Positions 61,389 through 64,000 of a stretch of 64,000 nucleotides of DNA are shown piece after piece. A model generated the notes under the pieces. That model was given only the letters and a program-made list of their open reading frames with translations, was not told the origin of the DNA and ran no database searches. The position numbers and the translations under genes were made by a program. This stretch comes from Janthinobacterium agaricidamnosum (GTDB lineage: Bacteria; Pseudomonadota; Gammaproteobacteria; Burkholderiales; Burkholderiaceae_D), in the NCBI RefSeq assembly GCF_003667705.1, contig NZ_CP033019.1:3658001-3722000 (forward strand), read 5' to 3'. How positions within the stretch are numbered: the first letter of the stretch is position 1; every line of letters begins with the position of its first letter.

Positions 61389-61924
61389 GGAATACCGGCA
61401 AGGCGCGCATACAGCCAGAAGTTACCCGATCTTCCACGGATTTGCCGGTAGCAGCGCAGATAGCCTTCCCGCTCGAAAGCGCAGCGTTCGAGCACGCGCA
61501 GCGAACGTGCATTGCTTTCCAGCACGGTCGCCTGGATACGCAGCAAGCCCAGGCGTTGAAAACCCCAGTCCAGCATGGACTGGACGATGGACGTGGCCAC
61601 GCCCTGCCCCCACACGACAGGAGAAAGATCGTAGGCAATCTCGGCTGTGCGGTGCTGCGGAGAAATGGCATTCAAGCCGATGGTACCCACCAGCTGGCCG
61701 CCGTCGCGCAGCACCACGGCCAGGCGCATGGACGAAGACGCGTCTGCCGACGCGTACTCATCGAAATTGGCCTGCAAGTCATCGATGGAATGCAAATCCC
61801 AGCTCGTGTGCTCGACGACGACAGGGTCGGCCAGGTAAGCATACCAGGCGGGCGCGTCGCTGCGTTCCAGCGGGCGCAAGGTCACGAGGGGATGGGTGGA
61901 ACAGGGCAAGTCAGCCGGTTTCAT
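61385..61924 (-). CDS. GNAT acetyltransferase (RimJ/RimL-like)
   Basis: 179 residues. LVTLRPLERSDAPAWYAYLADP is the N-terminal GNAT strand, AEIAYDLSPVVWGQGVATSIVQSMLDWGF the acetyl-CoA loop, and ATVLESNARSLRVLERCAFEREG the terminal motif. Its stop overlaps the response regulator's start, so the acetyltransferase and the two-component system are co-translated, an unusual linkage. The substrate could be a protein N-terminus or a small molecule. Confidence 0.88.
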   Translation of the reverse strand: MKPADLPCSTHPLVTLRPLERSDAPAWYAYLADPVVVEHTSWDLHSIDDLQANFDEYASADASSSMRLAVVLRDGGQLVGTIGLNAISPQHRTAEIAYDLSPVVWGQGVATSIVQSMLDWGFQRLGLLRIQATVLESNARSLRVLERCAFEREGYLRCYRQIRGRSGNFWLYARLAGIP

Positions 61925-61942
61925 CGTTTGCTCATGGAATAG

Positions 61943-62290
61943 TCAATCGACGGGGCAATCAGCGGCCAGCCAGGCCGCGAAATCATCGGCGGCCCGCTCG
62001 AAATCGCCGCGCTGCATCGAGCCATGGCCCACCAGGTACACGGCGCGGTCGCTCCCATCGAGGGCCAGCATGACGGCGCGCCCGCCGCTGTCGTCGCCGA
62101 TGGTCATGTAGCCGGGGCAAAATTGCTGCGTCTCATACGTTTCATTGCGTTCCCGTAAGCTGTCCACGCCGTACAGCAATACCTGTTCGCCCCGCAGGCT
62201 CTCTTGCCCATCCTGCAGAAAACGCAGGTAATGCGCCGGCAAGGGGGCACCCAGCCAGCGTTCAAGCGCGTCGATCGCTTGCCCGCTCAC
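61943..62290 (-). CDS. SMI1/KNR4 (SUKH) family protein
   Basis: 115 residues from a GTG at 62288-62290 that overlaps the upstream stop (GTGA). AIDALERWLGAPLPAHYLRFLQDGQE and the GDDSGGRAVML block are SUKH features, with VYLVGHGSMQ following. SUKH domains often act as immunity proteins against nuclease toxins but also have housekeeping forms; no toxin is near. Confidence 0.78.
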   Translation of the reverse strand: MSGQAIDALERWLGAPLPAHYLRFLQDGQESLRGEQVLLYGVDSLRERNETYETQQFCPGYMTIGDDSGGRAVMLALDGSDRAVYLVGHGSMQRGDFERAADDFAAWLAADCPVD

Positions 62291-62850
62291 GCGGCGCCCT
62301 TGCGCCGTGCTTCCCACTCGCGCCGCAGCAAGCCGTACAGTGCCGAATCGCTGACGTGGCCGCCGACGATCCAGCGCTCCGGCAAGAAGCCTTCCCTGTT
62401 AAAACCCTGGCGCTCGAGGGCGCTGGCCGAACCGGCGTTGAGCGGGTCGATATCGGCTTCCAGACGGTTCAGGTCGCGCTCGACGAAGGCGTACTCGATC
62501 AGCGCCGACAGCGCTTCGTGCATATAGCCACGACCCCAGTGCGGACGCGCCAGCGCGTAGCCGATCTCGGCGCGGCGGTTCTGGCGGTGCACGGAAAACA
62601 GCGTGCAGCTGCCCACATATTCGCCCGTCTGCTGCAGTTCGATGGCGAAGCGGAAGAACTCTTCGTTCTCGAAGGCGGCACTGTCCTCGGCGATCTGGCG
62701 CGCGGCGCGGCCGGCATCGTCCCAGGGCGGCTCGCTGAAATAGCGCATCACTTCGGGATCGGCATGCATGGCGAACAGGGCCGCCTCATCGGATGGCTGC
62801 GGCTTGCGCAGGATCAGGCGTTCGGTGGTGATGGTCTTGCTGTAAGTCAT
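62287..62850 (-). CDS. GNAT acetyltransferase (RimJ/RimL-like)
   Basis: 187 residues from ATG 62848-62850 (MTYSKTITTERLILRKPQPSDE). AEIGYALARPHWGRGYMHEALSALIEYAF is the acetyl-CoA loop, and DIDPLNAGSASALERQGFNREGF the terminal block. It is the first gene of a leftward run GNAT-SUKH-GNAT-regulator-kinase. Confidence 0.9.
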   Translation of the reverse strand: MTYSKTITTERLILRKPQPSDEAALFAMHADPEVMRYFSEPPWDDAGRAARQIAEDSAAFENEEFFRFAIELQQTGEYVGSCTLFSVHRQNRRAEIGYALARPHWGRGYMHEALSALIEYAFVERDLNRLEADIDPLNAGSASALERQGFNREGFLPERWIVGGHVSDSALYGLLRREWEARRKGAA

Positions 62851-63029
62851 GGCGCTCCAGTCTGGCGGCAAACGGACGAATGCTTATTATTCCATGCAAC
62901 TATAACGAAGTGGCAATTTTGTGACAGTGCTTTTAATGTAATATGGCAATATTTAGACCATATCATTGATGCAACTTCATGATCCGCTCATGCACGCAGT
63001 AAAACACGCAGCCAACACCGAAGCCGACC

Positions 63030-63797
63030 ATGTCCATCCCTAAAATCCACCTCACCATGCCGCTTGCCCTGGGCGCACTGGCCGTCTGGCTGGGCTTGAG
63101 CATGGGCGGCCGCTGGCTGGAATCGGCCGGCTACGCCTTGCCGGGCGCCGCCGTCACCGGCCGTATCGGCCTGTCGTGGGCGCTGGCCGCCCTGTTCGCG
63201 CTGGCGCTGCTGCTGGCATCCAGCCGGCCCCGCGAAGCGGGCCTGTGCGCGCCGCAGCCATGGAAAAGCACGTGGCTGGTCTGGCCGCCCCTGCTGTATG
63301 CGCTGCTGATGCTGTTGCTGGCCTGGGCCGGCGGCTGGCCGCAGCCGCGCGTGCTGCTGATCGTCGCGTGCAATGCGGCGCTGGTGGCCGTCTCGGAAGA
63401 ACTGATGTTCCGCGCCATCTTGCTGCAAGGCATGCTGGACCGCTACGCCGTCTGGCCCGCCGTATTGCTTTCCTCGGCGTTGTTCGGCCTGGCCCATACG
63501 GCCAACGGCCTGGCCACGGGCGACGTCAGCGGCGCCTTGTGGCAAGCCGTGGCCGCCACCTTGCAGGGCGTCGGCTACGCGGCCATCCGCCTGCGCACCC
63601 GCTCCATCTGGCCCATGGTGCTCGTGCATGGACTGTGGGATTACGCGCTGGTGACGGCCACCTTGCCGCACCCGGCCGAAGATGGCGCATCGATCCTGCC
63701 ATATATCGCCCTGCTGGCCGTGCTGCCCCTGTGCCTGTACGGCGTCTACCTGCTGCGCCCCAGCCAGCGGGCGGTCATATATCAACTGCAACGATAA
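63030..63797 (+). CDS. CPBP family intramembrane glutamic protease
   Basis: 255 residues with about seven predicted helices. The catalytic motifs are EELMFRAILLQ (E-E-x-x-x-R), FGLAHTANG and LVHGLWDY (second and third His blocks). Members include Rce1-like CAAX and bacteriocin-processing or immunity proteases. The substrate is unknown. Confidence 0.88.
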   Translation: MSIPKIHLTMPLALGALAVWLGLSMGGRWLESAGYALPGAAVTGRIGLSWALAALFALALLLASSRPREAGLCAPQPWKSTWLVWPPLLYALLMLLLAWAGGWPQPRVLLIVACNAALVAVSEELMFRAILLQGMLDRYAVWPAVLLSSALFGLAHTANGLATGDVSGALWQAVAATLQGVGYAAIRLRTRSIWPMVLVHGLWDYALVTATLPHPAEDGASILPYIALLAVLPLCLYGVYLLRPSQRAVIYQLQR

Positions 63798-63806
63798 GGA
63801 ATGTGC

Positions 63807-64000
63807 ATGGCGTTTTTTTCACGTGATTACGAGGTATTCCTGCTGCTGGCCGCGCCCAATGCCATACCGCTATGGGATGCGGCGCAATGGACGCCGTTCG
63901 CCGCCAGCCTCGACGGCCTGATGGCGCAGGCTGGCGCGAGGGGCAAGGCCGCCGTGCGCAGCCATCAATACAATCCCAAGGGCAAGCCGATTCCCTTTGG
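63807..64000 (+). CDS. Hypothetical protein (N-terminal part; runs off the right edge)
   Basis: 64 residues are visible (MAFFSRDYEVFLLLAAPNAI). ATG 63807 has AAGGA at 6 nt; an in-frame ATG at 63801 is too close to that site. No family is recognised. It follows the CPBP protease by 9 nt and is probably co-transcribed. Confidence 0.6.
   Translation, partial: MAFFSRDYEVFLLLAAPNAIPLWDAAQWTPFAASLDGLMAQAGARGKAAVRSHQYNPKGKPIPF

Noticed and set aside
1..64000. CRISPR array, rRNA or tRNA genes
   Set aside because: No regularly spaced identical repeats and no recognisable tRNA or rRNA segments were seen by reading.

Overview
The window looks like a chromosome segment of a GC-rich betaproteobacterium, most probably Oxalobacteraceae (Janthinobacterium/Massilia/Duganella type). 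This rests on the ureDABCEFG-J order, the density of paralogous sensor kinases, and strongly GC-biased third codon positions. No rRNA, tRNA, CRISPR array, insertion sequence or integrase was seen. Taxonomy is inferred from gene content only.

Layout. 1-5.4 kb holds ordinary accessory metabolism: a truncated acyltransferase-3 gene, an M14/AstE-like deacylase, a guanidine-II riboswitch in front of two small multidrug resistance (SMR) genes, a DUF1304 protein, an ArsR-Old Yellow Enzyme pair with clear palindromic operators, and a small acyltransferase. 5.4-11.1 kb is a complete urease operon (ureDABCEFG plus the nickel permease ureJ) reading leftwards. It is headed by a well-formed sigma-54 promoter and an NtrC-type enhancer, so nitrogen-limitation control is predicted. 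11.3-18.9 kb is a three-gene signalling operon: a hybrid kinase with a periplasmic-binding-protein-like sensor, a second kinase, and a REC-PAS-GGDEF-EAL regulator.

19-29.3 kb is a partial type VI secretion (T6SS) locus. tssK diverges from tssF-tssG-PAAR-vgrG, which runs into a Tle4-like lipase effector and its lipoprotein immunity protein. The effector, most of the immunity gene and the last ~70 codons of vgrG are strikingly AT-rich between GC-rich, host-like flanks. This looks like a swapped effector-immunity cassette. It is followed by an operon of orphan immunity-like small genes (Imm1 family, DUF2750 and two unrecognised) coupled to a SulP transporter.

32.7-40.2 kb carries a TetR regulator, an SDR-Ku pair, a PAS-rich hybrid kinase and LigD, together a bacterial non-homologous end-joining module. 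40.3-47.3 kb contains five paralogous small exported Lys/Ala-rich proteins in two clusters. They share promoter architecture (tandem TGTAA boxes with a 10-nt period) and surround a Fur-box-controlled TonB receptor, a PepSY protein and a serine hydrolase. 47.3-54.1 kb has a fasciclin protein and a tripartite RND efflux operon with two tandem palindromic operators. 54.3-58 kb has an apparently catalytically dead alpha/beta hydrolase coupled to a tiny exported protein, then a divergent LysR-dehydrogenase-unknown chain. 58-64 kb holds a DUF1993 protein, an esterase, a two-component system, two GNAT acetyltransferases, a SUKH-type protein, a CPBP membrane protease and a truncated unknown gene.

Main items for a second look: the recombinant T6SS cassette with a possible dual-start immunity protein, the Asr/LEA-like exported protein family with its conserved regulatory element, the NtrC/sigma-54 control of urease, the guanidine-II riboswitch driving two SMR genes, and the hydrolase pseudoenzyme.
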